Source of the DNA: Tepidibacter hydrothermalis
Lineage (GTDB): Bacteria > Bacillota > Clostridia > Peptostreptococcales > Peptostreptococcaceae
Length of the DNA stretch: 64,000 nt
NCBI RefSeq assembly: GCF_029542625.1
Contig: NZ_CP120733.1
Location: 2,914,001 to 2,978,000, forward strand
Direction: 5' to 3'
Shown here one piece after another: positions 34,941-44,078 of this stretch. Every line of letters starts with the position of its first letter. Within the stretch, counting starts at the first letter, position 1. A program made the translations under genes and the position numbers. The notes beneath the pieces are model-generated. The model did no database searches. It saw nothing but the letters and a program-made list of their open reading frames with translations, and was not told where the DNA came from.

Positions 34941-36185
34941 ATGGGAAATCATATTATAGAAGAAGCTAAACGATGCCTTCAGTGTAAAAATCCCAAATGT
35001 AAACAAGGTTGTCCTGTAAATACGTCTATTCCAGAAGTTATACAATTACTTTTGAATAGCGATATTAAAAAAGCTGGAGAAATGTTGTTTAACAACAACC
35101 CCCTTTCTGTTATTTGTTCTCTAGTCTGCCCACATGAAAATCAATGTGAAGGTAATTGTGTTCTTGGTATGAAGGGAACCCCAGTTCAAATAAGTTCTAT
35201 AGAAAATTATATCTCTAGCTACTATTTGAACAGTTCTTCTCTTGAAAAAAATGAGAGATTAAACAAAAGAGTGGCTATAATTGGTTCTGGACCTGCCGGT
35301 ATTACTATAGCTTTTATGTTATCTTTAAAAGGTTATGATGTTACTATATTTGAAGCACACGACAAAATAGGAGGCGTGTTAAGATATGGTATTCCTGAGT
35401 TTAGACTTCCTAAAACAATTTTAGATAAACTTAAGGATAAATTAATTGAACTAGGTGTTAAAATACGCCCAAATACTTTAATAGGTCCTGTTATACATCT
35501 AAGCACTCTTGAAAGAGATGGCTATGAAGCTATATTCATAGGTACAGGTGTATGGAATCCTAATACTTTAAATATAAAAGGAGAAAGTCTTGGACATGTT
35601 CATTACGCTATTGATTATTTAAAAAATCCAAGTGTTTATGATTTAGGAGAAAGGGTCTGTGTAATAGGAGCTGGTAATGTAGCTATGGACGTTGCAAGAA
35701 CAGCCATTAGACGCGGTTGTAAAGATGTGTATATAATGTATAGAAAAGATATATGCGATATGTCTGCTACTAATTACGAAATAGAGTATGCTAAAATAGA
35801 TGGTGTCAAATTCGAAACTTTCAAAACTCCTCTAGAGTTTGTAGATGAAGGTGTTAAATATATAAAAACTGAGAAAATAGAGGATGAATCAGGTCGTATA
35901 AGTGTTGTTCCAATTGAAGGATCTGAAGATATTTTCGAGGCAGATTCTATTATAGTTGCCGTAAGCCAAGGTCCAAAATCTAACATAGTCTCTACTTCAA
36001 AAGGTATAACTCTTAATAAATATGGTCTTGTCATTACTGATTCTTTAGGAAGAACTACTAAAGAAGGTGTTTTTGCATCTGGGGATGTTGTTACAGGAGC
36101 CAAGACTGTTGTTGAAGCAGTTAATTTATCAAAGAAAGTTGCAATGGCTATAGATGAATATATAATGAAAAAATACGAGAAGTAA
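34941..36185 (+). CDS. GltD-like NAD(P)-dependent Fe-S flavoprotein oxidoreductase
   Basis: 414-aa enzyme of the glutamate-synthase small-subunit family (GltD, NfnB, SudA relatives). The N-terminal Fe-S region has CLQCKNPKCKQGCP (about 13-26) and CSLVCPHENQCEGNC (about 60-75); FAD site VAIIGSGPAGI; NAD(P) site VCVIGAGNVAMDVARTA; C-terminal GVFASGDVVTGAKTVVEAV. No gltB-like large subunit is nearby, so it is not glutamate synthase by context; electron transfer between NAD(P)H and ferredoxin or another donor is possible. Start ATG 34941 with AGGAG upstream, preferred over an in-frame TTG. The gene ends inside a palindrome shared with its convergent neighbour. Confidence 0.85.
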   Translation: MGNHIIEEAKRCLQCKNPKCKQGCPVNTSIPEVIQLLLNSDIKKAGEMLFNNNPLSVICSLVCPHENQCEGNCVLGMKGTPVQISSIENYISSYYLNSSSLEKNERLNKRVAIIGSGPAGITIAFMLSLKGYDVTIFEAHDKIGGVLRYGIPEFRLPKTILDKLKDKLIELGVKIRPNTLIGPVIHLSTLERDGYEAIFIGTGVWNPNTLNIKGESLGHVHYAIDYLKNPSVYDLGERVCVIGAGNVAMDVARTAIRRGCKDVYIMYRKDICDMSATNYEIEYAKIDGVKFETFKTPLEFVDEGVKYIKTEKIEDESGRISVVPIEGSEDIFEADSIIVAVSQGPKSNIVSTSKGITLNKYGLVITDSLGRTTKEGVFASGDVVTGAKTVVEAVNLSKKVAMAIDEYIMKKYEK

Positions 36186-36203
36186 TTACTTCTCGTATTT
36201 TTT
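36168..36203. terminator. Bidirectional terminator overlapping two stop codons
   Basis: Perfect 36-bp palindrome centred exactly between the stop codons of two convergent genes (36185/36186). It ends in T-runs on both strands and encodes the last residues of both proteins. Confidence 0.9.
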
Positions 36204-37319
36204 TAGTTCATTAAGACAAGCTATTGTAACTTCATCTTCAGGATTTAAAGTAAATGCATTTTCTATATAAAATTTAGCTTCATCTAAATTTCCAGTTTCA
36301 AGATATGCCATTCCCAAGTTACACATAACCTCAGGGTCTTCTTTTATTTCTAAAGCTCTCTTAAACTCTTCTATTGATTTCTCTAAGTTTCCAGTTGCAG
36401 CATAGCAAAGTCCTATTTCCACTATACTGTCTATTTGTGCTGGGTTAAGCATTAATATTTTTTCAAAATATTTTATAGCTTCATTTATATCTCCTAATTG
36501 TCTATAAGCAAGACCTATAAAGAACAATAAATTCCACCAATCTGGATATTCATCTTTTAATGGAAGTAATTTTTCAAGTCCTTCTTCTGCACTTCCTTGT
36601 AATACTAAATTATACCCTTCTTCATAATCAACCTTATCCTCAATCTTTTTCAGTTCATTTTTTACTTCCATAGCTGTATTTTCATCTAGTTCACATTTCA
36701 AAGCTTGTTCCCAAGTAATTTTAGTTTTTATATACTGCTTTTGGTTATAGTAATGGTATCCAAGTTGGTAATAACCAAGTCCAAACTCAGGCTCTATATC
36801 AACTATAGTTTCCAATTTATCTAAAGCTTCAAGTAGGTAATCATTCATCAATTCTTCTTCCTTGTTTTTCTCATTAATCTTACCTATATCTTGGCAAACT
36901 AAAGCATAATTATAAAGACCATTAATATTATTTTTATTCAAAGTTATAAGAGCCTTAAAGTAAATCAATGCATCTGTAAGATCTTTTTCATTAGCTTTTT
37001 TAACTCCCATATAACCTATATACTCTTCTATTCTTTCATCAAATGCATATAAAAACTTTTTATACTCTTCATTATATTTAAAGTTCGAGTCAATACCTAT
37101 TATGTATATCATACCATTAGCTAAAGACGATAACGTTAACGATTCTTCTGCCGTTCTGTCCTTTATCCCTTTAACCAGTTCTTCATTAAGTATGGGAGCA
37201 TCTATTCCTCCCTGTGGAATAGCATATCCCTTAATAGGAAGTTTAGCATCATCTTTTATACTTAAAAAAGCTACGTTTTCAGTCTTAGCTAGTAAATGTC
37301 TTTCTATATTAAACTTCAT
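36186..37319 (-). CDS. Tetratricopeptide repeat protein
   Basis: 377 aa, cytoplasmic. The first ~100 residues form a region without a recognised domain (MKFNIERHLLAKTENVAFLS, GYAIPQGGIDAPILNEELV). From about 105 onward there are TPR helices: ALIYFKALITLNKNNINGLYNYALV, FGLGYYQLGYHYYNQKQYIKT, WWNLLFFIGLAYRQLGDINEAI, DSIVEIGLCYAATGNLEKSI and PEVMCNLGMAYLETGNLDEA. TPRs hold protein partners; none can be named. Ribosome site TAGGAGGG; 11 nt separate it from the radical SAM gene upstream, so the two form one unit. Confidence 0.85.
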   Translation of the reverse strand: MKFNIERHLLAKTENVAFLSIKDDAKLPIKGYAIPQGGIDAPILNEELVKGIKDRTAEESLTLSSLANGMIYIIGIDSNFKYNEEYKKFLYAFDERIEEYIGYMGVKKANEKDLTDALIYFKALITLNKNNINGLYNYALVCQDIGKINEKNKEEELMNDYLLEALDKLETIVDIEPEFGLGYYQLGYHYYNQKQYIKTKITWEQALKCELDENTAMEVKNELKKIEDKVDYEEGYNLVLQGSAEEGLEKLLPLKDEYPDWWNLLFFIGLAYRQLGDINEAIKYFEKILMLNPAQIDSIVEIGLCYAATGNLEKSIEEFKRALEIKEDPEVMCNLGMAYLETGNLDEAKFYIENAFTLNPEDEVTIACLNELKKYEK

Positions 37320-37330
37320 ATATATCCCTC

Positions 37331-39088
37331 CTAAATAATAACTTTATATGAATTACTTTTCTCAAATACCTTCTTATCTAAGTCATAAGCAAACAATATA
37401 GTATTTAATTCCTTATTAAGCTTTTCATTTATATTCTCTTTAAGTTTTAATACGTCGTAATTAAAAGGTTCAAATTGAACATATTTAATTATGTTTTTAG
37501 CTGAAGTATTTTCAAACTTCGGAATATATTTCATAACATTTTCTTCATTCTGTAAAAACACATGACATCTATTTTTAAAATCATCTATTTGTATTTTATC
37601 AAACATATTAGGTAGAGATGACACTCTACCAAGAGAAATATAATCGTATTTAAGTACATCTTTAAATATATCCAAATCTACCTTTATAATCTCAGTATAA
37701 AAATCAAACAATATCTTATATATCTGATTCTTTCCTTGTGACATTTTAAAATAACCCTTCTCTTCCCAATAAGAAGATAAATCCTCAAACAACTTAAATG
37801 CATCTTCTCTATAATAGTTCTTTATTATATAATCCATAGACAACTTAAAATTATTTGAATTGTAATAAATTTCAAGAACTTCTTCTATATCTTTTATCTT
37901 TAATATTTCATCATAGCTCATATACTTATTTCCTAATACCTCATATGGAGTATAATCTTTAAATATATAATCATGCTTTTCAGAATTTTTTCTAATACCC
38001 GATCCCTTTAACATCTTCAAAAAACCAAGCTGTAACTGCTCTATATCAAGATCAAATACGGTATTAAATGAATTTCTAAAGCTCTCATAATTCTCATACG
38101 GAAGACCTGCTATTAAGTCTAAATGCTGATGAATATTTTTAAAACTTGAGACCTTATTAACAACATAAGACAACCTTTCAAAGTTCTGAGTCCTTCCTAC
38201 CTCTTTCAAAGTCTTTTCATTTGTAGATTGAACTCCTATTTCAAACTGAAATAACCCAGGACTACACTTTGATAAAAACTCTAACATATCATCATCTATT
38301 AAATGAGCCGTTACCTCAAAATGAAAGTTAGTAAAACCATTATCATTTTCCATAATAAATTTCATTATATCTAGTGCATAATCTTTCCTTGCATTAAATG
38401 TCCTATCTACAAACTTAACTTGTCTAACATTTGCATCTATCAATTTCTTAAGCTCTATTTTAACTCTATCTATATCAAAAAATCTAAGTCCTTTTATAGT
38501 AGACGATAAGCAATATTGACAATTAAAAGGACAGCCCCTTGATGTTTCGTAATAAACTATTCTATTTTCATATTCCTTTTTATCTATATTTTCATAAGGA
38601 CTAGGTATTATGTTAAGATCTTGAATTAACTGCCTTGGATTATTAACTATTATAGACTCATTTTTTCTATAAACAATACCATCTACATTATCAATATCTT
38701 TTTTTCCCAGGGAATACTCTATAAATTCTCTAAAAGTAAGCTCCCCTTCTCCATAGATTATATAATCTATGCAATCATATTTTTTCATAAATTCTTCAAA
38801 ATCATAAGAAACTTCTGGGCCTCCAAGTAATATCTTAATGTGAGGGCTCACTTTTTTTAGATTCTTACAAATTTTTATAGTATCATCTACATTCCATATA
38901 TATGTAGAGAATACTACTATATCAGACTTTTGCTTATAAATTTCCTTTAATATATAATCTATACTGTTGTTTATAGTGTACTCAGCAACAGTAATATCAG
39001 CTAACTCTTTACAGAAACTATTTAAATATCTAATAGCTAAATTAGTATGAATAAATTTAGAGTTAAGAGTAGTTAAAAGTATTTTCAA
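37331..39088 (-). CDS. B12-binding-domain radical SAM protein (DUF4080 type)
   Basis: 585-aa radical SAM enzyme. An N-terminal cobalamin-binding-like Rossmann domain (about 1-135, ending LLGGPEVSYDFEEF, IIYGEGE) is followed by the radical SAM core with C186, C190, C193 (SRGCPFNCQYC), and a long C-terminal region of the DUF4080 type with no known function. The DxHxxG cobalamin motif is not evident, so B12 may not be bound through the usual histidine. The substrate is unknown. Start is TTG at 39088. Cotranscribed with the TPR protein that follows. Confidence 0.82.
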   Translation of the reverse strand: MKILLTTLNSKFIHTNLAIRYLNSFCKELADITVAEYTINNSIDYILKEIYKQKSDIVVFSTYIWNVDDTIKICKNLKKVSPHIKILLGGPEVSYDFEEFMKKYDCIDYIIYGEGELTFREFIEYSLGKKDIDNVDGIVYRKNESIIVNNPRQLIQDLNIIPSPYENIDKKEYENRIVYYETSRGCPFNCQYCLSSTIKGLRFFDIDRVKIELKKLIDANVRQVKFVDRTFNARKDYALDIMKFIMENDNGFTNFHFEVTAHLIDDDMLEFLSKCSPGLFQFEIGVQSTNEKTLKEVGRTQNFERLSYVVNKVSSFKNIHQHLDLIAGLPYENYESFRNSFNTVFDLDIEQLQLGFLKMLKGSGIRKNSEKHDYIFKDYTPYEVLGNKYMSYDEILKIKDIEEVLEIYYNSNNFKLSMDYIIKNYYREDAFKLFEDLSSYWEEKGYFKMSQGKNQIYKILFDFYTEIIKVDLDIFKDVLKYDYISLGRVSSLPNMFDKIQIDDFKNRCHVFLQNEENVMKYIPKFENTSAKNIIKYVQFEPFNYDVLKLKENINEKLNKELNTILFAYDLDKKVFEKSNSYKVII

Positions 39089-39265
39089 TATAATCCGCCC
39101 TTTCCTAATGATGCATCATTATATATTAACATAAAAGAAAAAATTCGTCTAATACTACGAATTAACTCTTTTTGTAAAATAAAGTAAATACATCATTTGC
39201 ATTTGAAGTTTGTTATCACCTAGTTTACAATAGAATTAAGACACAATTGAAAGAAGGCGATACTT

Positions 39266-39850
39266 TTGTTAGTTCAAAGTCATAATATTATAGCAAATCA
39301 TATACATTACAACATAAAGAATCACTTAAATATAGATTTGAACCTAAAAATGCTAGCATATGGAGCTATGAAACCAGACATAGCCCCTAGACTTGCCATG
39401 AAGAAACACTATAAGGATCAAAGTTTCGATTTTGTTTTAAATGAAATATTAAAATTAATAGATAACGGTCTTAGCGAAAATCCTATATCTATAAATAGAT
39501 TTTCTACAAAACTAGGAGTTATAAGCCATTTTTTATCTGATTTTTTCTGTCTTCCACATCACAATAGAGAGTATTATCATGACAAGCTATTTGAGCATTT
39601 AAAATACGAAAAAGACCTACATAAATATTTTATAAATTTTGAAGGTCTTAGCAAAGTTAAATCTCCTTATATAGAAAGAATTGATAAAGATAATATAAAG
39701 AATTTCATCGAAGAACTCCACCATATGTATACAGAAAATAAAATGGGATTTGAAAACGACGTTACAAGTTCTATAAATATATCAAGTGCAGTTGGTATTA
39801 TAATAGTTGAAAATTCATTAATAGAATCACTTAATAATATTACAGTTTAA
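39266..39850 (+). CDS. Zinc-dependent phospholipase C-like protein
   Basis: 194 aa, similar to the small clostridial zinc-dependent phospholipase C family. Histidine/aspartate motifs suit a zinc site: HNIIANHIHYNI at the start, AYGAMKPDIAP (about 32-42), GVISHFLSDFFCLPHHNREYYH (about 90-111) and FIEELHHMY. No signal peptide, unlike secreted clostridial PLCs, so it acts inside the cell or on the inner membrane face, if it is an enzyme. Start is TTG at 39266 with AAGGCGA upstream. Confidence 0.7.
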   Translation: MLVQSHNIIANHIHYNIKNHLNIDLNLKMLAYGAMKPDIAPRLAMKKHYKDQSFDFVLNEILKLIDNGLSENPISINRFSTKLGVISHFLSDFFCLPHHNREYYHDKLFEHLKYEKDLHKYFINFEGLSKVKSPYIERIDKDNIKNFIEELHHMYTENKMGFENDVTSSINISSAVGIIIVENSLIESLNNITV

Positions 39851-39856
39851 ATCATC

Positions 39857-40022
39857 AAGTCCTATATAAATTAAATTTCATCTTATCCGAAAACTAAGAG
39901 TTCTATATCTTAAGATTAAAGATAAGAACTCTAAAGTTTCTGGATTGGTTGAGCTAAAATTTCATATAAAACAAAAAATCATATGAATTAAGTTTCACCT
40001 TATGTATAATAGTATAGGACTT
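39857..40022. repeat. Palindromic repeat family B, copy B2
   Basis: 166-bp element closed by perfect 10-bp ends AAGTCCTATA/TATAGGACTT. Inside are a long hairpin (ATCCGAAA..AGAGTTC with GAACTCT..TTTCTGGAT) and a second one (TTTCATAT/ATATGAA). Joining sequences match copy B1 at 33031-33172. It fills the gap between the PLC-like gene and the 64-aa gene; nothing else is seen there except an AT-rich run. Confidence 0.65.
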
Positions 40023-40145
40023 TGTATTATTTTATACAAAATATGAATATCCACCATTATTTTTGCATTTTTTGAAGGTTTTTAAATTATTTTATAGAAA
40101 ATTAAGTAATAATATTACTTTTAGTTTTGAAAGGAGCTCATTATT

Positions 40146-40340
40146 ATGGAATCATTCGATAAAATATCTATAGATCAAATTTCAAAGAGAGATCTACTTT
40201 TAATAGTCAAGTCTTTAGAATATACTTTTGAAAACACTAAAATAGATGATTTTATTAATTTAAGAAATAATATGGTTAAAGAACTTTGCTTTTTAGCTGA
40301 AACAAGTGAAGATGATTTTTTAAAGTTTTTGGAGAAATAA
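40146..40340 (+). CDS. Small hypothetical protein
   Basis: 64 aa, acidic, predicted all helical, no cysteine pairs or membrane segment (MESFDKISIDQISKRDLL, then EYTFENTKIDDFINLRNNMV). ATG at 40146 has a strong AAGGAGCT 9 nt upstream, which is the main reason to accept it. I recognise no family. It stands between a family B and a family A repeat. Confidence 0.65.
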   Translation: MESFDKISIDQISKRDLLLIVKSLEYTFENTKIDDFINLRNNMVKELCFLAETSEDDFLKFLEK

Positions 40341-40362
40341 AAAACCTCATATGTGGATTATC

Positions 40363-40562
40363 AAAAACTTCCTATGAAAATACCGTGAATACAACGATCT
40401 CTTGAATACAACTAAGATTTTATCTTATTAATAATTCTAAAATTTACGAACTCCCTACGGTCAAACACATAAATTTATCAACGAATTATTAAACAATAAA
40501 ACCTAAGTTATATTCGTCAAAATATCTAAAAACATTCACTAACATTTTCATAGAAAGTTTTT
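40363..40562. repeat. Family A palindromic repeat, copy A3
   Basis: 200 bp in a convergent gap. Outer arms AAAAACTTCCTATGAAAAT and near-complement; internal loop ACC facing TAAC next to GTGAAT/ATTCAC; apical loop CTCCCTACGGTCAAACA closed by AAATTTA/TAAATTT. Weaker pairing (GGATTA/TAATCT type) extends outward by about 10 bp. Downstream 40563-40760 is AT-rich without any clear feature. Confidence 0.85.
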
Positions 40563-40760
40563 AATGGTAATCTTTCTATATTGTAAAATTTAATCTTAAC
40601 TCCATTTCATTCCAACTCATTTCTAAAGAATCCTAATACCCTCTATTGATCAAAATAATTGCAAATCTAGTTCTTTATTTCCTATACTTTTTTTGAAACT
40701 AGTATACATTTAAACCTGTGAAAATTCTTCAATTCATTTGTATATTACCTAATATTAACT

Positions 40761-41696
40761 TTACTGAGATTTCTTAAACTCAAATTCATATTCACCAGAT
40801 TTTGATTTTACCTTTATATAAAGCATATTATCTTTAATATTCTTATCTATAACAGTTATATTATTCAATATAGGGTTATAAATAGACTGACCAATATTTA
40901 AATCTATTAATTCTCTTGGGTGTGTACTTTGAGTATATTCTTTTTTATTTATCTCGTATTTTCTAAGTCTTAAAATATAATCAGCTAATGATTGTATAAA
41001 GTTTAAATCTAATATATTTAAACTTTTAAATTCAAACCCTAAAATACCTAATATAGAATTTTTTAGACTTAAAAGACTCTGATTATTTTCATCAGCATCC
41101 TTTACATATACTTGATATATAACACTAAAAAATCCATCTACTATACTTTCTTCTTTTAATTCTTCTATTTTTTCATCTATGCACTTATCTATTTTTTGAA
41201 TAAATTTTATTCTGCTTCTTTCAAATTTTATAATATCTTTTTTATCTATATCTTCATCAAATGTAAAACCTATTACATGTTCCTTTATATTCTGAAGCAA
41301 TTCTTTGAAATCTATATCTTTATTCAATATAAGAGTATGTATTAAAAAGTTATAAGATATACCTACAATCATATAGTCATAGTTTTTTACATTTTCCTTA
41401 TATAATTTACAGTAATAAGATATATTCTTTATAACTTCATCTTGTGATCTTTCTAAATTTATATTTGAAAGTATTATAGGAAGTATATAAGTTATATCAT
41501 ATATATAATCTTCATTTTTTTTGCCATAGTACTTATAAAATACAAGTTCTTCTCTTAACCTATGATAATCTATACATACAGTTTTTGTGGCTTTATTATC
41601 TATTAAGCACTTTGTAACTATTTTAATAAAATCATTTAAATACTTCTTATTATTTATAAAAGAATATATATAAGAATTTTTAATTCTATTTTCCAT
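40761..41696 (-). CDS. Hypothetical protein
   Basis: 311 aa that I do not recognise. Mostly helical with a lysine- and isoleucine-rich composition; early IDYHRLREELVFYKYYGKKN, a middle charged helix (KCIDEKIEELKEE, about 180-195), then a C-terminal ~50 residues that look like a small beta domain (NPILNNITVIDKNIKDNM, LYIKVKSKSGEYEFEFKK). No signal peptide, membrane segment or cysteine motif. Monocistronic; ATG 41696 follows TAGGAGGG. A sporulation or nucleotide-signalling role cannot be argued from the sequence. Confidence 0.75.
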   Translation of the reverse strand: MENRIKNSYIYSFINNKKYLNDFIKIVTKCLIDNKATKTVCIDYHRLREELVFYKYYGKKNEDYIYDITYILPIILSNINLERSQDEVIKNISYYCKLYKENVKNYDYMIVGISYNFLIHTLILNKDIDFKELLQNIKEHVIGFTFDEDIDKKDIIKFERSRIKFIQKIDKCIDEKIEELKEESIVDGFFSVIYQVYVKDADENNQSLLSLKNSILGILGFEFKSLNILDLNFIQSLADYILRLRKYEINKKEYTQSTHPRELIDLNIGQSIYNPILNNITVIDKNIKDNMLYIKVKSKSGEYEFEFKKSQ

Positions 41697-41814
41697 ATAA
41701 ACCCTCCTAAATCTTAATCAAATCAAATCTTTATTACATTAATATCATTCCCAAATCCACCAAAAAATTCACTTCATCCTAATGCATTAAACCTGTCCCA
41801 ACGATTTCCTTACA

Positions 41815-41842
41815 GAAAAAAATAGCAGCTGTTAAGCTGCTA
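41815..41842 (-). terminator. Terminator after argS
   Basis: TAGCAGCT-gtta-AGCTGCTA stem with seven T on the minus strand. Confidence 0.85.
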
Positions 41843-41950
41843 CATAGGGGGGTAGTAGCATTGACTGTATCAATCCCACTATTTTATATTTTTTATATGT
41901 TTATTATATAATAATATAATTTTAGATGTAAAGCTTTATTTTTCGACAAA

Positions 41951-43657
41951 TTACATTCTTTCAGGAGCCTCTACTCCAAGTAAAGAAAGTGCATTCTTTA
42001 TAGTTTGCTTCGTAGCTAAAACAAGAGCAAGTCTTGCTTTTCTAACTTTTTCATCTTCTACTATTATAGCATTATCATGGTAGAACTTATTAAATGCTTG
42101 TGCTAAATCAACTACATATCTAGCTATTATATGCGGCTCATTGTTTTTGATTACATCTTGTATAGCCTTAGGGAAGTTTCCTATTTCTTTTATAACATTA
42201 ACACTGTCATCATCTGATAATACAGAAAAATCAACATCAGCACTTACTTCTTCATTTGCCTTTCTAAGAACAGAGCAAGCTCTAGTGTGAGTATATTGAA
42301 CATATGGTCCTGTTTCTCCCTGAAAATCTAATGTTCTATCCCAAGAAAATTCATAATCTTTTATTCTGTTATTTGATAATTCTTGGAACACTACAGCTCC
42401 TACTCCTATTTGCTTAGCTACAGTATCTATATTCTCAATATCTATATTTTTCTTTTGATTTTTGATTATTTCCTTAGTTGCATCTACAGCTTTATTTAAA
42501 ACATCTTCTAAGAAAACTACTCTTCCTTTTCTTGTAGACATAGTTCCTTCTTCAAGACTTACCATTCCAAATGGAACATGTACACAATCCTTAGCCCAGT
42601 CAAATCCCATAAGTTCTACAACCTTCATCCACTGGTTAAAGTGAAGTATTTGTTGAGATCCAACTACATATATGTTCTTGTAAAAATCATACGTTTCTTT
42701 TCTATAAGTTGCAGCTGCTATATCTCTTGTTAAATAAAGAGTTGATCCGTCGCTCTTAGTTATAAGTGCTGGAGGCATGTTGTATTCTTCAAGATCTACT
42801 ATGTTAGCTCCTTTAGATTCTTTTAATAGTCCTCTTTCATTCATTATGTCTATCATTCTAGGCATTTTATCAGAATAGAAACTTTCTCCTGCATATGAAT
42901 CAAACTCTACTCCTAACATATCGTAAACTCTGTTAAATTCTTCTAAACTTACTTCTCTAAACCACGTCCATAATCTAACCGCTTCTTCTTCTCCGTCTTC
43001 AAGCTTTTTAAACCACATTCTAGCATCTTCATCCATTGATGGATCTTTTTCAGCTTCATCATGGAATTGAACGTATAATTTAAGTAAAGTTTTAATAGGA
43101 GCTTGTTTTACTTCTTCAGCATCTCCCCATTTTTTAAATGCAACTATAAGCTTACCAAATTGTGTTCCATAGTCACCTAGGTGATTTATTCTTACAGTAT
43201 CAAATCCTAATGCCTTATATGCTTTGTAAAGAGAGTTCCCTATTACAGTACTTCTAATATGTCCTATATGGAAAGGCTTAGCTATATTAGGAGATGAGAA
43301 CTCAACTATAACCTTTTTTCCTTCTCCTATATTAGCCTTACCATAATCATCTTTTTTATCTAAAACTTCTGAAACTACCGATTTAGCTAAAGAAGATTTA
43401 TCTACAAAAAAGTTTATGTAAGCCGCTGCTGTCTCTACTTTTTGTATTAAATCAGTTTTTTCCATCTTTTCACAAAGCTCATTCGCTATCATGTTAGGTG
43501 CTTTTCTGAAAACTTTAGCTAATTTAAAGCATGGAAAAGCATAATCTCCCATATCCTTATTTGGTGGTATTTCTATTAAAGAAATAATTTCTTCTAAACT
43601 TAAATCTGGAACTTGCGCTGCTATAATATCAGCTACTTCTAATTTAAAATCCTTCAT
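41951..43657 (-). CDS. argS: Arginyl-tRNA synthetase
   Basis: Class I synthetase that charges tRNA-Arg. 568 aa, normal. N-terminal Add-1 domain (1-110), HIGH signature in AKPFHIGHIRSTVIGN (about 118-133), and MSTRKG near 375 in place of KMSKS, as usual for ArgS; C-terminal DALR anticodon domain ending LSLLGVEAPERM. Expression is under an arginine T-box with its own promoter. ATG 43657 follows AGGAGG. Confidence 0.97.
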   Translation of the reverse strand: MKDFKLEVADIIAAQVPDLSLEEIISLIEIPPNKDMGDYAFPCFKLAKVFRKAPNMIANELCEKMEKTDLIQKVETAAAYINFFVDKSSLAKSVVSEVLDKKDDYGKANIGEGKKVIVEFSSPNIAKPFHIGHIRSTVIGNSLYKAYKALGFDTVRINHLGDYGTQFGKLIVAFKKWGDAEEVKQAPIKTLLKLYVQFHDEAEKDPSMDEDARMWFKKLEDGEEEAVRLWTWFREVSLEEFNRVYDMLGVEFDSYAGESFYSDKMPRMIDIMNERGLLKESKGANIVDLEEYNMPPALITKSDGSTLYLTRDIAAATYRKETYDFYKNIYVVGSQQILHFNQWMKVVELMGFDWAKDCVHVPFGMVSLEEGTMSTRKGRVVFLEDVLNKAVDATKEIIKNQKKNIDIENIDTVAKQIGVGAVVFQELSNNRIKDYEFSWDRTLDFQGETGPYVQYTHTRACSVLRKANEEVSADVDFSVLSDDDSVNVIKEIGNFPKAIQDVIKNNEPHIIARYVVDLAQAFNKFYHDNAIIVEDEKVRKARLALVLATKQTIKNALSLLGVEAPERM

Positions 43658-43780
43658 TTTACATTCCTCCTATATAGAGCTCAATTTAATTCAGATAAAG
43701 TTTTTATCTTATACTAAACTTTTAAATTCTGAATAAAAATCTCGCATCATTTCGTTATTTTTTGAATATTCATACAATAC

Positions 43781-44040
43781 AAAAAACTCCCGTCTCTTTA
43801 AAAAAAAGAGACGAGAGTTATATCCCGTGTTACCACTCTTATTGATATAATATATATATTATATCCACTCATGTGTTTTTAACGTAAACAACCCGTATTT
43901 CCCTACTTTATTTCAGAAAACCTTCTCAAGGATGCGTTTCGATAAAATTATGTTGCTAGACTTTCACCAACCACTAGCTCGCTAAAACAATCATCATATC
44001 TACTTTTCCTATCATAGAATTTGTAATTTCAGTTTTACAA
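43781..44040 (-). promoter_or_regulatory. T-box riboswitch of argS, specifier CGC (Arg)
   Basis: Leader that senses uncharged tRNA-Arg. It contains the stem I distal motif GAGCTAGTGGTTGGTGAAAG, a specifier loop with CGC at 43934-43936 (in GAAACGCATCC), the T-box core TGGTAACACGGG (43825-43836) and a terminator with arms CTCTCGTCTCTTT/AAAGAGACGGGAG plus T-run (43781-43819). The antiterminator forms when the core pairs with the tRNA acceptor end. Confidence 0.93.
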
Positions 44041-44043
44041 TGT

Positions 44044-44072
44044 ATATTAACAGAATTTTTAAATAAAGTCAA
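44044..44072 (-). promoter_or_regulatory. Promoter of the argS T-box leader
   Basis: Minus-strand TTGACT (44067-44072), 17 nt, TAATAT (44044-44049). It begins only 7 nt past the stop of the FMN enzyme gene, with no terminator between. Confidence 0.8.
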
Positions 44073-44078
44073 GCACTT

